This document shows positions 8,661 through 18,242 of a stretch of DNA of 64,000 bases, piece after piece. Both the position numbers and the translations under genes were made by a program. Location: NCBI GenBank assembly GCA_963746605.1, contig CAVVCH010000015.1, forward strand, positions 90,865 to 154,864. The letters run 5' to 3'. Every line of letters starts with the position of its first letter. The first letter of the stretch is position 1. The stretch comes from CAVQSS01 sp963746605 (GTDB lineage Bacteria; Desulfobacterota; RBG-13-43-22). The notes under the pieces are model-generated. The model ran no database searches, was not told the origin of the DNA, and worked only from the letters and a program-made list of their open reading frames with translations.

Positions 8661-9584
8661 TCACCAGAGGTTAACCTTGAGCCCATCCCGGGGAACGATG
8701 ACCGGGACTTCAAGCCCTTCGTCTCTGAAAAGCCGACTGGCCACCTCCTGCCATTCCGCCTGGCAACTCGGAAGGGGATAGGGCAGATCAGTCTGCGGGT
8801 CCCGCTTCGGTTTCCTGGCGGCCACTTTCTTCAGGGCATCATTGGCCGGGTCGCCGTCGATCGGGTAGGCCTCGGAAAGATGGACCAAATAAACCGCTCT
8901 TCGGGGTTTCCACAATTTTACAAATTCTATCCCCCGCTCCAGGCTCATCTGATGCGGACGGTTGATTACCGGCTCGTTAAGCCAATGGCACTGCAGGATT
9001 AAAATATCCGGGTCCTTTATCCGGGGTTCCTCCTTCGGCAAGTCAAAAAAATCCGAAGTGTACACCAGTTTGTGATGGTTCCCGGATTCGGTTTCTTCCA
9101 CTATATAACCGACTGAACCGGGGGCGGATTCGCCATGAAAGGTTTTAAAGGGATAGACGTCGGTGGCCAAGCCCGCCAACCGTTCTCCGGGGTTGGCGAT
9201 CCTCGGTTCCAGCATCGAGTCCAACAAATAACCGAAGGTCTTTTTGATGGAAGTCCAGGAGGCCTTGGTGGCATAGGTCGGGATGGGCCGCCATTTCTCC
9301 CTGGGAAGACGGCGACGGAAGGGCAAGAGATCATCCAGTCCGAAGTAATGATCGGCGTGTTCATGGCTGATGAGGATGGCATCCAATCGGTCTAAGGGCC
9401 GGTCGGCCAACTGCCGGCGAATATCCGGGCCGCAATCCAATAGTAAGGTTTCCCGACCCGAAAGCAAAAAGGCGCTCCGGGTCCGCTCTTCCTGAAGGGA
9501 CCGCATCTTTTGACAAATCCGACAGGGGCAACCCAGTTCGGGCACCCCCCACGCCGATCCCGTTCCTAAAAAAACCAGATCCAA
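8661..9584 (-). CDS. MBL-fold metallo-hydrolase (PhnP-like)
   Basis: 307 residues. It opens MDLVFLGTGSAWGVPELGCP and has CPCRIC, a Cys-rich loop seen in PhnP-like proteins, then LLLDCGPDIR and the metal motif SHEHADHYFGLDDL (HxHxDH). Further metal ligands are in FHGESAPGS and DIL..CHWLNEP. The fold is a metallo-beta-lactamase hydrolase, and PhnP relatives cleave cyclic phosphodiesters. The ~50 C-terminal residues after the domain are unassigned. It is 21 bases upstream of hemB on the same strand, so the gene may share its transcript. Substrate unknown. Confidence 0.8.
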   Translation of the reverse strand: MDLVFLGTGSAWGVPELGCPCRICQKMRSLQEERTRSAFLLSGRETLLLDCGPDIRRQLADRPLDRLDAILISHEHADHYFGLDDLLPFRRRLPREKWRPIPTYATKASWTSIKKTFGYLLDSMLEPRIANPGERLAGLATDVYPFKTFHGESAPGSVGYIVEETESGNHHKLVYTSDFFDLPKEEPRIKDPDILILQCHWLNEPVINRPHQMSLERGIEFVKLWKPRRAVYLVHLSEAYPIDGDPANDALKKVAARKPKRDPQTDLPYPLPSCQAEWQEVASRLFRDEGLEVPVIVPRDGLKVNLW

Positions 9585-9656
9585 CTATACTTCTCCTCTT
9601 CAGCTCTTCAAGATATTAATCCGATCGCAAAAAGTCAAAAAACAAGGGAAACTGTA

Positions 9657-10343
9657 TTATAATTTGGCCCCCTCGGCAACCTCTTTTAGCAACGCCAGGT
9701 TTTGAACGATAACGGCATCTTTCTTGATCTCCAGAAGTCCCCGCTGTTTCATCTTGGCCAGTGTTCTGGAAAGGGTCTCCCCAATGGTCCCTAATCGGCT
9801 GGCCAGCAGGTTTTTCTTCATTTCGAGTGGAATTTGGGAGCCGGTGATCAGGTCCACATTATTTTTATGGGCTTGATCCAAAAGATAACGGGCCAAACGG
9901 GATGAGACTTCATGGAGGGAAAGGTCTTCCACTTGCTGGGCCAGATTCCGAAGCAGGAGAGAAAGGCCGGAAATCATATTCAGGGCCAATTGGGGGTCCT
10001 GCCGGATCAGGCGAACGAAATCGCTCTTTTTAAGATAATAAAGTCGGCAATCCTCCAGGCAATCAGCTGAGGCAGGATAATTTTTTCCTGAAAAAACAGC
10101 TGCTTCTGCTAATGTTTCGCCAGGTCCCACAATCCGCAGGATATATTCCTTCCCCTGAGGAGACAAACGGTAAATCTTGATGCGTCCCTGCAAAACCAAA
10201 TAAAAACCTTTAGCCTCCTCCCCTTGGGTGAAAAGGCTTTCACCTTTCTTACTATCCCGGAGGCCGGCTATTTCCTTGATACGAAGCAATCCCTCATCAT
10301 CCAACCCGCTGAAAAGGGGATTGATCTTTAATTGATCGGTCAT
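9657..10343 (-). CDS. Crp/Fnr-family transcriptional regulator
   Basis: 228 residues from ATG 10343, chosen because AAGGA lies 7 bases ahead; an ATG five codons earlier lacks a properly spaced site. It has an N-terminal cyclic-nucleotide-like beta barrel (~5-120, with GESLFTQGEEAKGFYLVLQG and GPGETLAEAAVFSGKNYPA), a dimer helix, then a Crp-type winged helix (MKKNLLASRLGTIGETLSRT). No N-terminal Cys cluster as in Fnr is present, so it does not look like an oxygen-sensing FeS Fnr; a haem or small-molecule sensor is possible. The gene lies between the MBL and ThiF-like genes, all on the minus strand. Confidence 0.88.
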   Translation of the reverse strand: MTDQLKINPLFSGLDDEGLLRIKEIAGLRDSKKGESLFTQGEEAKGFYLVLQGRIKIYRLSPQGKEYILRIVGPGETLAEAAVFSGKNYPASADCLEDCRLYYLKKSDFVRLIRQDPQLALNMISGLSLLLRNLAQQVEDLSLHEVSSRLARYLLDQAHKNNVDLITGSQIPLEMKKNLLASRLGTIGETLSRTLAKMKQRGLLEIKKDAVIVQNLALLKEVAEGAKL

Positions 10344-10430
10344 ACGGTTTTCCTTCATCCTTCGATATTCGGAATTAGGTCTTTTTCCTGCTATATTAAT
10401 TGTTAATCCTCAGGCTCTCCCCAAGAAGCG

Positions 10431-11159
10431 CTAAGCCGAACAGTCCGGGCATTCCGGGTTTCGGTCGATCGGCACCTCGGAAAAGCGTAATTCCTGGCCA
10501 TTATAAACCAAAAGCCTTCCGGTCAACAACTTGCCCAGCCCCACCAGATATTTGATCGCCTCATTGGCTTCAATCAGACCGATGATTCCTGGGGTGGTGC
10601 CCAGCACCGGGAACTTTTTAGGTTCAGGGGCTTGCGGGAACAAGCATTTCAGGCAGGGGGTTTTGCCCGGCCAGATGAAAGTGGTCATCCCCATCATCCC
10701 CAGGATGCCCCCATAGATAAAGGGTTGGCCCTTTTTTTGGACAAACCGATTGATCAGATAGCGGGTCGGGAAATTATCCAGTCCGTCAATGACCAGATCA
10801 CATCCCGCCAACAGGTCGGACAGGTTGTCTTCCCGGATATCATCCTGAATCATCTCGATCGCCACCTCCGGATTAAGCCTGGAGAGCTTCCCCTGGGCCG
10901 ATTCCGCCTTATATCGACCCAGGTCTTCTTCCCAATGAAGTATTTGACGATTTAAATTGCTTAGTTCCACCTGATCACGGTCTACCAGGCGCAATGACCC
11001 TATACCAGCCGCCGCCAAATAGATGGCCGCCGGAGAACCTAACCCGCCCACCCCGGCAACCAGCACACGACTTTTTTTCAATTTTTCCTGCCCCTCAATC
11101 CCAAAGCCCTGAATCATGATCTGGCGGTCATACCGCTGAACTTCCCGATCACTTAACAT
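10431..11159 (-). CDS. ThiF/MoeB/HesA-family adenylyltransferase (E1-like)
   Basis: 242 residues, the standard length of stand-alone MoeB/ThiF enzymes. Nucleotide-binding motif VAGVGGLGSP (~35-44), then LVDRDQVELSNLNRQ and DGLDNFPTRYLIN. Zinc ligands are CLKC (~173-176) and the C-terminal CPDC. Such enzymes adenylate the C-terminal glycine of a ubiquitin-like sulfur carrier (MoaD, ThiS) for thiamine, molybdopterin or cysteine synthesis. No carrier protein or partner gene is next to it, so the pathway is open. MoeB-like is the nearest description. Confidence 0.85.
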   Translation of the reverse strand: MLSDREVQRYDRQIMIQGFGIEGQEKLKKSRVLVAGVGGLGSPAAIYLAAAGIGSLRLVDRDQVELSNLNRQILHWEEDLGRYKAESAQGKLSRLNPEVAIEMIQDDIREDNLSDLLAGCDLVIDGLDNFPTRYLINRFVQKKGQPFIYGGILGMMGMTTFIWPGKTPCLKCLFPQAPEPKKFPVLGTTPGIIGLIEANEAIKYLVGLGKLLTGRLLVYNGQELRFSEVPIDRNPECPDCSA

Positions 11160-11414
11160 CGGCGGCTCCTTTGATAATTTATTTAAATTATTGATGAAAG
11201 ATTCAATATGCTTCAGGGTTCCAGTTTATCACAATTATTACGGGGGTCAACGCTTATTGACCCGCTGTTCTAACGGGAAAAAAATATTTGACCTTTATAA
11301 AAAAATGATTTAGTGTCTCGTCGATTATCGTTTGACCACCAGAATAAGGACTTTTTCAATCAAGACACCGTTCTTTGGTGAACAAACCAATCAAAAATCA
11401 AGGAGGAAACATCA

Positions 11415-11600
11415 ATGTTTCAGGTAACCGTGGACGCGGACAAATGCACTGGGGATTCCAATTGCGTTGATACTTGTCCGGTAGGGGTATTCGAATTGCA
11501 GGACAACAAGGCCGTTCCTGTTAATATGGATGAATGCCTGGGCTGCGAAAGTTGCGTGGAAGTTTGTGAAACCGCTGCAATTACTGTAAAAGAAGTCTAA
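11415..11600 (+). CDS. 4Fe-4S ferredoxin, two-cluster type
   Basis: 61 residues with a strong AGGAGG site ~8 bases before ATG 11415. It contains CTGDSNCVDTCPVGVF and CLGCESCVEVCETAAI. The second is a standard CxxCxxCxxxC block; the first is a variant with four residues between the first two Cys and only three Cys in the block, so the first cluster gets its ligands as C-x4-C-x3-CP plus a Cys from the second block. Such small ferredoxins carry low-potential electrons in anaerobes. It is monocistronic with its own terminator. Confidence 0.93.
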   Translation: MFQVTVDADKCTGDSNCVDTCPVGVFELQDNKAVPVNMDECLGCESCVEVCETAAITVKEV

Positions 11601-11621
11601 ATTTTCTTACGGTAGATTTAT

Positions 11622-11650
11622 GAAAGGCCCGGAATATTTCCGGGCCTTTC
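11622..11650 (+). terminator. rho-independent terminator after ferredoxin
   Basis: Stem GAAAGGCCCGGAA (11622-11634) / TTCCGGGCCTTTC (11638-11650) with a 3-base loop, followed by a short T-rich stretch. Confidence 0.85.
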
Positions 11651-11706
11651 CATTTTGTCAGGCTCCGGGCGGCATTCACCCAATCCCCCATTGGTGACGA
11701 TCCCTC

Positions 11707-13486
11707 ATGGACCAGGCGGCATTAACACCCCGACAACGGCAGGCGGTGACTCATCGCAGTGGCCCCTTGATGGTATTGGCCGGCCCGGGGTCGGGGAAAA
11801 CCCGTACCTTAACCCATCGTTTGGCGTACTTGGTACTTGAGCAGGGCCTTCCCCCGGAAAACATTTTAGCCGTTACCTTTACTAATCAGGCCGCTGAAGA
11901 AATGCGTAACCGGGTGGCGCAACTCCTTCCCCGGGATTCCGATGACGCCCCTCCCTGGATAACCACTTTTCATGGTTTCAGCTACCGGCTCCTCCGGCAA
12001 TCCTTTTTTTCCAATTATCAGTTATTGTCTGAAAACGAAGCCTTAGAAGTTTTAAGAGGCGCCCTTCGGGACCGGCAGCAAAAATTCCCATTGAAGCTGC
12101 TGAAAGAACTATCGCGGCGTATTTCTTTAGCCAAAGGGTCTATGCTCACACCTGATGAGGCGGATCATTTGCCGGAGTGGGACGCCCTACCAGAGTGGCC
12201 CGAGGCGTTTCGGGCTTATCAGGAAAAGCTCTCCGATCAAAAACAGTGGGATTTCGATGACCTGATTCAGCAAGCGGTCCTTCTTCTGCAAGACCAACCG
12301 GTTTTTCGAAAACAGTGGCAGCTCCAGTATCCCCAGGTGTTGGTCGATGAATTTCAGGATATTAATACCGCTCAGTACCGTCTCTTCCGTCTGCTGGCCG
12401 ACGACCATCGTGAGTGGCTGGTGATCGGCGACCCGAATCAGGCCATTTATGGCTTTCGCGGGGCCGGGGCGGATTTTTTTGATCGCTTGCGGGAGCAGGT
12501 CCCCTTGTTAACCGAAATTCATTTGGAGGAAACCTTCCGGTTGAATCAAACCATCCTGAAAGCCTCCAGCCAGGTCATCTCCGCCTCTTCACAGGCCTTC
12601 CCTTACCGAATGAAGACCGCCAAAATAGGAGATCCGACCCTGCCTGTGGCAGGCCTGCCTTCGGCCGAGGAAGAAGCCCGTTATCTGGCCGCCTTGATTG
12701 AGCAGCGCCTGGGCGGCTTTTCTTTTCTTACTTCGGGATCAGTGGGAACCGAGGGAAAACCGGTCAGCTTGGCCGACTTTGCCGTCCTCTACCGGCTCCA
12801 TGCCCAGGGGGAAATAATCGGCCGGGTCTTTGATGAAAAAGGCATTCCCTATAAGAAAGTTCAGGAAAGGCACTGGTCCGATTGCCCTGAAATTAGGGTG
12901 TTATTCACCCGACTGAAATCCCTGCTTCCTTTTCAGGGGACAGCGCTGAAGGCGGTGGATCAGGTTATCGCCCTTCCGGGCCGGGACCAGGAACTCCCCC
13001 GTCGCCTGTCGCCGGGACCCGGACCCGCTCCACCCACCGAGGCCCTCAAGAAACTTCGGTTACTCGCCGCCACCTTCCAGGGCGACCTGGAATCTTTCCT
13101 GGAGATCCTTTCCCTGCAGACCGGTTTGGATTCCTATGAACCGGATCAGGAAAATGTCAAACTCCTGACCTTCCACGCCGCCAAAGGATTGGAATTTCCC
13201 TTCGTCATCCTTTCCGGGTGCGAGGACGGCTTGCTGCCGCTTACCTTGTTCGGGGAAACGTGACCTGGAGGAGGAGCGGCGCCTCTTTTATGTGGGCTGC
13301 ACTCGGGCCACAGAAAAACTGTTCTTTACCTGGGCTCAGAAACGCACCCTTATGGGGCAATCCCTTCATCAGCGCCTGTCCCCTTTTGTGGCCGACATCG
13401 ATGAAAATATCCTCTCCCAACTCCATCCCGACCCGCCCAAAAAAACCGGCCCCCGCAGGAGCCGGCAGATGTCGCTGTTTAAGTAA
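11707..13486 (+). CDS. UvrD/PcrA-like superfamily 1 DNA helicase, one-base frameshift in the sequence
   Basis: ATP-driven 3'-5' DNA helicase. From ATG 11707: Q motif LTPRQRQAV, Walker A LAGPGSGKTRT (~24-34), motif Ia AVTFTNQAAEEMR, motif II VLVDEFQD, motif III VIGDPNQAIYGFRGA, motif IV-V LTFHAAKGLEFPFV. The frame then hits TGA at 13261. An extra A in AAA at 13256-13258 causes this: without it the protein reads GERDLEEERRLFYVGCTRAT (motif VI) and continues to MSLFK at 13486, 592 residues. That is shorter than UvrD (~720), with a reduced C-terminal part. Role in repair is likely. Confidence 0.88.
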
Positions 13487-14349
13487 CCAAGAAAAAAATT
13501 ATACAAAAACCGCAGGGGAGACTTTGAAACGTTCGCTGAGAAGTTTAACTTGGCGAAGATAGTCAGATGAGATTCGGCTGAATCGGTCCAGTGGACCGTT
13601 ATTCCGGATACCATATTTTGCCCGGACTCCTGACATCCTGGTCCGCCCTTCTTTGCGTCGGTCAGCCTCCGCTCAATCGTCTCGCGACATCAATGTTCCC
13701 GCATCAGATCGTCCCAGGTTGCATTCGCCGGCAGATCTGTCGATTATCTGTGCGCTTCATCTTTTTCCATCAAGTACTGACATGGATTTTCGTCCTCGAT
13801 GCAATCTATCAAAACCAGAAAGCATACCAAAACATCTTTCAATCGTCTCCAGAAAAGCAGCCACTTTAAAAGGAAGCAAAAGAAAAAATCAGCAGCTAAT
13901 TTTGCCTTTGTTACGAGGGATGGGAATCATCGTCCAGAGACCCGGATCAAACTATTACCGGCTTTCCATATTTCGATTTGATTTGATCAATAAGGTTCAG
14001 GGAGTCTTGTATCGGTCTTGAACAGGCGGAACGGAAAAATCAATGTTGTTTAGCACCAAAATAAAATCTCGGCCAGGTTTTCGGCAATTTCCTTAATTCT
14101 TCGCTGAAAATCCATTTCAATTTCTGGTCCAAATCGATTCCTCGATCGTATTCTTTGATGCGTGAGAACATGTCCGTCAACGGGTCTAGAACAGCCGATG
14201 ATATCCGTGTTGTTAATGAATTGGCGCACTAGACGCACCTTATGCGCGCTTTACCTAACACGGTGGCTGACGGTCCCAGTTCCTCGGCCCGCTGATCATC
14301 AGGAAAAGTCTCCAACAGCGTGCTCTTGAATTTTCCCGAGGAACTGTGT
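13487..14349. other. gene-free, decaying tract
   Basis: No reading frame here has recognisable motifs, a credible ribosome site or consistent codon use. On the minus strand a segment near 13570-13610 reads VHWTDSAESHL, faintly like the start of a ParE/RelE toxin, but it breaks down at once. Minus-strand fragments near 14050-14230 may be the tail of the adjacent transposase relic. I take the tract as decayed accessory DNA. Confidence 0.5.
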
Positions 14350-14500
14350 GTACGTAGTTTCCACAATCGCTTTCACGTTTTGGTGAGCCAAACGTTGAGC
14401 GCTCGGACCTGGGGAGCATCTTCAGACAATCCCAAAATCCCTTGTTTCAGGAATCGCTCTCGCCAAAGCAGAACAGTGGGACGATATCGTCCCATAGACA
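14350..14500 (-). mobile_element. relic of an IS630-family transposase
   Basis: On the minus strand the segment ending near 14410 reads GRYRPTVLLWRERFLKQGIL then GLSEDAP, the helix-turn-helix block typical of IS630 transposases (xTVxxWRxRFxxxGxxGLxDxPRPGR). A second piece, VKAIVETT (around 14353-14378), follows in a different frame, as expected from the next block of the same domain. The DDE catalytic domain cannot be found intact and no terminal inverted repeats were seen, so this is a dead fragment. Confidence 0.6.
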
Positions 14501-14543
14501 ATGGGCCATTTATGTGCTCTGCCTCTTCTGCATAAGGCACCTC

Positions 14544-14837
14544 CTACGCCCTGGGCGGATTTGGACGGTTAGAATCGAAATAACTGGATAATGGTGAGCC
14601 TTTGGCTAACCCAATAATGTCATTAATCGGTAGTTTATCTATAATCCTAATCGATTCGCTATAATGACACCTGATCCGATGGCATTGGGACTTAAGAGTT
14701 TCTAATAAATACTGGATATCCGCTAGGGATGAAACCTCCTGAGACAAATGACCGATTTCCACCAGGTCCAAAACCAGTTTCAAATCAATCATAATATTAA
14801 ACCTCACCCTGGTTTCATCTGTTATTTTTATAACCAA
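14544..14837 (-). CDS. hypothetical small protein, 97 residues
   Basis: Frame from ATG 14837 (or the internal ATG 15 residues on). It is leucine/isoleucine rich and looks helical (for example MIDLKLVLDLVEIGHLSQEV), without signal peptide or motif. I do not recognise it. It stands alone beside the IS630 relic, in an AT-rich area unlike the housekeeping genes, so it could be a passenger gene or a chance frame. Confidence 0.35.
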   Translation of the reverse strand: MVIKITDETRVRFNIMIDLKLVLDLVEIGHLSQEVSSLADIQYLLETLKSQCHRIRCHYSESIRIIDKLPINDIIGLAKGSPLSSYFDSNRPNPPRA

Positions 14838-15648
14838 TTAGTATTACTTGTATTTTTACGTGCTATTTTAAATTTACTCGGGCTCAAGCGAATTAACTGA
14901 TCAGGATATATGTGGATATTTTTGTGTTCCATTTCGGAAATATTTGTTGAAGGATATTTATCTTAATTTTTTTGGTAACATATAAAAAGGCAACCGATCC
15001 CAAAATAAAGACCATAACTTTTTTATTCAGTTGTAGGGCGGTTTGACTTACAGGATTAGAAAATAATTGATCGTACTTGGGGAGATTTAGCTGTAAAAAC
15101 GGAATTAATAGCCACATCGGCCTGATAGAAATCGCTCTATCTCTAAAGATCTACAATACCGCAAAGCCAATCTCCGAAGTGTCAGTGCACCGTTACCTGA
15201 AAGCCACTTCGGGCCGAGGCCAATAAGTCGCGTTCAGATAGCGCCTCGTTCCGCAGCCGATATGCCATTTAAGCGCTGAGCCCGGAATAGGCTTCTGGGT
15301 GACCACTTCGATAAGATTGCTCAATAACTCCGGCCATGGGGACGTCCTGATCAGGTTGACGTAATTGACGTTTCCTGGTTTGTCAATACGCTGTTTCACT
15401 AATTAACGATCTCAATCCACGGTCATTTGACTATAACTCCATAAAGGTCATTTTGGATCATGGCACTGAATTCTGGTTACCACGGTCGATCATCGTAAGG
15501 TACCAATTGATCCCAAGGGACCTATGATCGGCTGTAGAACGTCTAATAGGCCATATTTAATATAATCCTTTTTATCGCCGTAATATCGACTGTTCATTTT
15601 CTATCCTAAGACTTATATCATTGCCCACGAGGTTCTAACACTTCTTCT
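14838..15648. other. gene-free, AT-rich tract
   Basis: Short frames only (such as one on the minus strand at 15193-15399), with no motif, no ribosome site and changing base composition. It lies directly downstream of the ketosynthase-like operon, so it may hold the eroded remains of further genes of that operon or of inserted DNA. I could not identify any. Confidence 0.5.
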
Positions 15649-16867
15649 TTATCCCTTTTGAACCGCCAAACAGGCGTTCCCGCCGCCGAAGGTAAAGCCG
15701 GTCAGCAGGCCCTGATTGATTTCCCCGGGGCGGGCGGGCAGGTAGCGCCGATCCCAGGGAGTTCCCGGTTCCAATTGGTCCGGGTTCACCGTGGGGGGGA
15801 TCATCCGATCCCGGATAGCTAAAAGGAGTATAGCCAAACGTAGCGCCCCCATCCCGCCATATTCGCCGGCGAAATATTTCAACGGGGAAAGGGCTATCTT
15901 GGATAGGTCGTCCCCGAAGACCTCCCGCAGAATCCGGAATTCCAATGGGTCCAGTTCCCCTGAAAAATTGGCCGAAAGGCTGATCAGGTCCGGTGTTCTC
16001 CAGCGATCTCCCTTCTTTTTCCAGGCATTCCAGGATTACTTTTTTCATGGCCCGGCCTTCCTTTTCAAAGTGGCCGGCACGGGTCACCCCGCTGTTCAAC
16101 GCGAAAGCGGCGATCTCCCCATAAATCGGAGCCCGTCGGGAGAGGGCCTGCTCCCGGCGTTCCAAAACCAGAACGCAGGCCCCTTCTCCTAAAACCAACC
16201 CCCCGCCCAGAACAGGGTTCATGGAGGGATTCAATCCTTTTAATACCGAAAAGGCGTGCATCACGATGGGAGAAAGCTCATCCACCCCTACCACCAGGAT
16301 GGCCTCGGCCGATCCGGCCTGCAACTGCCGGCAGGCATAGATCAGGGCCAGTTCGGCGGAGATCAAATTCTGGCAAAAGGTGGTGATGGGGCCTCGCAAG
16401 CGATGATAGAGGCTGAGGTGGCTGCCGGCCGTATTGGGAACCGTATCGGCAAATAAAAGGGGATTGGCCCCCTGGGGGCCGCTTTCCATGAAACTGACAA
16501 AATATTCGTCCGTCAGCCCTGAATTGCCGTAACCCGTACCGGCAAAGACCCCGATGCGATCCCGATTGAGGTCAGTGATCTCCAGTCCGGCGTCGTGCAG
16601 GGCTTCCAGGCTGGCCACTACGGCCAGTCGGGAAGACCGGCCCATTTTTCGGTAAACCAGGGGCGAGAGATGGTCCTTAGGACGAAAACCTTCCACCTCC
16701 CCGCCGAAATGGATCTTCGATTCCAGGGGGGCAAATTCTTGGATCGGTTTAATTCCGGATCGGCCCTCCAGAAAATTATTCCAGAAGGTTTCCCGCCCTA
16801 TCCCCAGGGAACCGATGATGCCGATACCGGTGACGACGATTCCTGTGCCGGTGAGTGCGTCCATCAT
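15649..16867 (-). CDS. ketosynthase-like protein lacking catalytic residues (KS-beta/chain-length-factor type), one-base frameshift in the sequence
   Basis: From the first of two ATGs (16867) the protein follows the thiolase-fold ketosynthase family: GIVVTGIGIIGSLGIGRETF, GVFAGTGYGNSG, SMNPVLGGGLVLGEGA. At 15990-15991 an extra G (CC on the plus strand) shifts the frame; without it the protein reads TDLISLSANFSGELDP to FGGGNACLAVQKG, 405 residues. Where active enzymes have TAC at the nucleophile, this has QNL; NAHGT is NFSGE; KxxxGH is KYFAGE. So Cys-His-His are all absent, as in chain-length-factor subunits that pair with an active KS. It follows the active KS gene, separated by a repeat. Confidence 0.82.
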
Positions 16868-16874
16868 GATAACC

Positions 16875-17022
16875 TCGCAAAAAGTCTAAATACGACTTTC
16901 TGCTCGGCGGGGGAGAGCACGCCCTCCCCCGCCATTTGAAGTGAATTCAAATGGTCCCACCCCCACCCCAGCCCGGCGCTTAATCGCGCTCGGGCTGTTG
17001 ACGGACTTCTCGCGAATCCGCC
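16875..17022. repeat. structured dispersed repeat, copy 1
   Basis: About 140 bases between the two ketosynthase genes, closely similar to 21697-21834. It contains three hairpins: GGCGGGGGAG with CTCCCCCGCC, CCATTTGAA with TTCAAATGG, and CAGCCC with GGGCTG (inner arms GGCGC and GCGCT). A fourth weaker one starts GACGGA. It looks like a REP/MITE-type element, or a structured transcript element inserted in the operon. Confidence 0.8.
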
Positions 17023-17024
17023 AA

Positions 17025-18242
17025 TCATCTCAGTTTGGAAAAAATAATGGAGCTGTTATTGCCCCCGAAGGCAAAGGCGTTGCAGAGGACGGTATCCACT
17101 TCTTTTTCCCGGGCCTGGTTGAACACTACGTCCAGGTCGCAATCCGGGTCCCGCTCTTTGAAATGCAGCGTCGGGGGCAGGACTCCATGAACCAGGGCCA
17201 GAATAGCCGCCCCGGACCCCAGCACCCCGGCGGACCCCAGACAATGTCCGATCGATGATTTTATCGAGGTAACCGGGATCTTGGAGGCCCGCTCACCGAA
17301 AACCCGCTTGATGGCCTTAGTCTCAATGGGATCATTGGCCGGGGTGGCCGTGCCGTGGGCGCTGATGAAATCCACGGACGACTCCGCGATCCCGGACTGA
17401 AGGATGGCCCGCTGCATGGATAAGGCGGCGCCATAGCCTTCGGGATGCGGCGCCGTAATGTGGTGGGCATCGGCCGAGGTGCCGTAGCCCAGGATCTCGG
17501 CATATATTTTCGCGCCTCTGGTCCGGGCCCTTTCCAGCGGTTCCAGGATCATCATACCGGCTCCTTCTCCCAGCGAAAGTCCCTGGCGCTGCCGGTCGAA
17601 GGGTCGACAGGGTTGGGGATCCAGGGCCTTCAGCGTATTAAACCCGGAAAAGGTTAATTGAGAAAGCGATTCAGTCCCCCCGGTAATGGCGAAATCTACC
17701 GAACCGTCCCTGATCCAGTCATAGCCCAAGCCAATGGCCGTGATCGTTGAGGAGCAGGCGGTGTCGATGGTGGCCCGGGGACCGGATAAACCGTAGCGGT
17801 TGCCAATCTGATCGGTGAGGCTGCAAAAAGGAAAGGACAAAAGATAGGATGGATGCCGTCTTTTTGTTCGCCGGTAGACTTCCTGCCGATAGAGCTCGGT
17901 GGGATAAATCCCCCCGGCGGCGGCCCCCAAAAACACCGCCACTCGCTCCGGGGATTCAAAACCTTTTTCCAGGCCGGCATCGCCAATGGCCTCCCGGGCC
18001 GCGATCAAGCCGAACAGATCCGCCCGGGAAAGCCGCTGCATTTCCCGCAGGCTGAAATAATCGGCGCCGGAAAAATCACGTACCTGGGCGGCTATCCGAA
18101 CCCGGAAGCCGGTGCTATCGAACAGATCAAAGGGGCCGATTCCGGTTCGGCCGGCGATCAGGTTTTTCCAGAATTCAACCCGGTTATGCCCGATCGAGGC
18201 AATAATCCCCAAACCCGTAACCACCACCCGACGGGGATTCAC
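17025..18242 (-). CDS. beta-ketoacyl synthase, active FabF/KS-alpha type
   Basis: 405 residues from GTG 18242, which overlaps the glycosyltransferase stop as GTGA and begins NPRRVVVTGLGIIASIG, the family N-terminus. The catalytic triad is complete: Cys163 in IDTACSST, His in SAHGTATPANDP (~300) and His in SSIGHCLGSAG (~337). It ends FAFGGNNSSIIF. It should carry out decarboxylative Claisen condensation of acyl chains on a carrier protein. Next to a catalytically dead KS, a FabZ-like protein and a glycosyltransferase, it resembles the KS-alpha/KS-beta core of type II polyketide, aryl-polyene or flexirubin-like operons rather than housekeeping fabF. Confidence 0.9.
   Translation of the reverse strand: MNPRRVVVTGLGIIASIGHNRVEFWKNLIAGRTGIGPFDLFDSTGFRVRIAAQVRDFSGADYFSLREMQRLSRADLFGLIAAREAIGDAGLEKGFESPERVAVFLGAAAGGIYPTELYRQEVYRRTKRRHPSYLLSFPFCSLTDQIGNRYGLSGPRATIDTACSSTITAIGLGYDWIRDGSVDFAITGGTESLSQLTFSGFNTLKALDPQPCRPFDRQRQGLSLGEGAGMMILEPLERARTRGAKIYAEILGYGTSADAHHITAPHPEGYGAALSMQRAILQSGIAESSVDFISAHGTATPANDPIETKAIKRVFGERASKIPVTSIKSSIGHCLGSAGVLGSGAAILALVHGVLPPTLHFKERDPDCDLDVVFNQAREKEVDTVLCNAFAFGGNNSSIIFSKLR

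Noticed and set aside
11180..11215. Fnr-box-like TTGAT...TTCAA between the ThiF-like gene and ferredoxin
   Set aside because: Spacing is wrong by one base and no second site supports it.
13369..13614. ParE/RelE-like toxin start VHWTDSAESHL on the minus strand
   Set aside because: Only ~11 residues fit, then the frame runs antisense through the helicase end.
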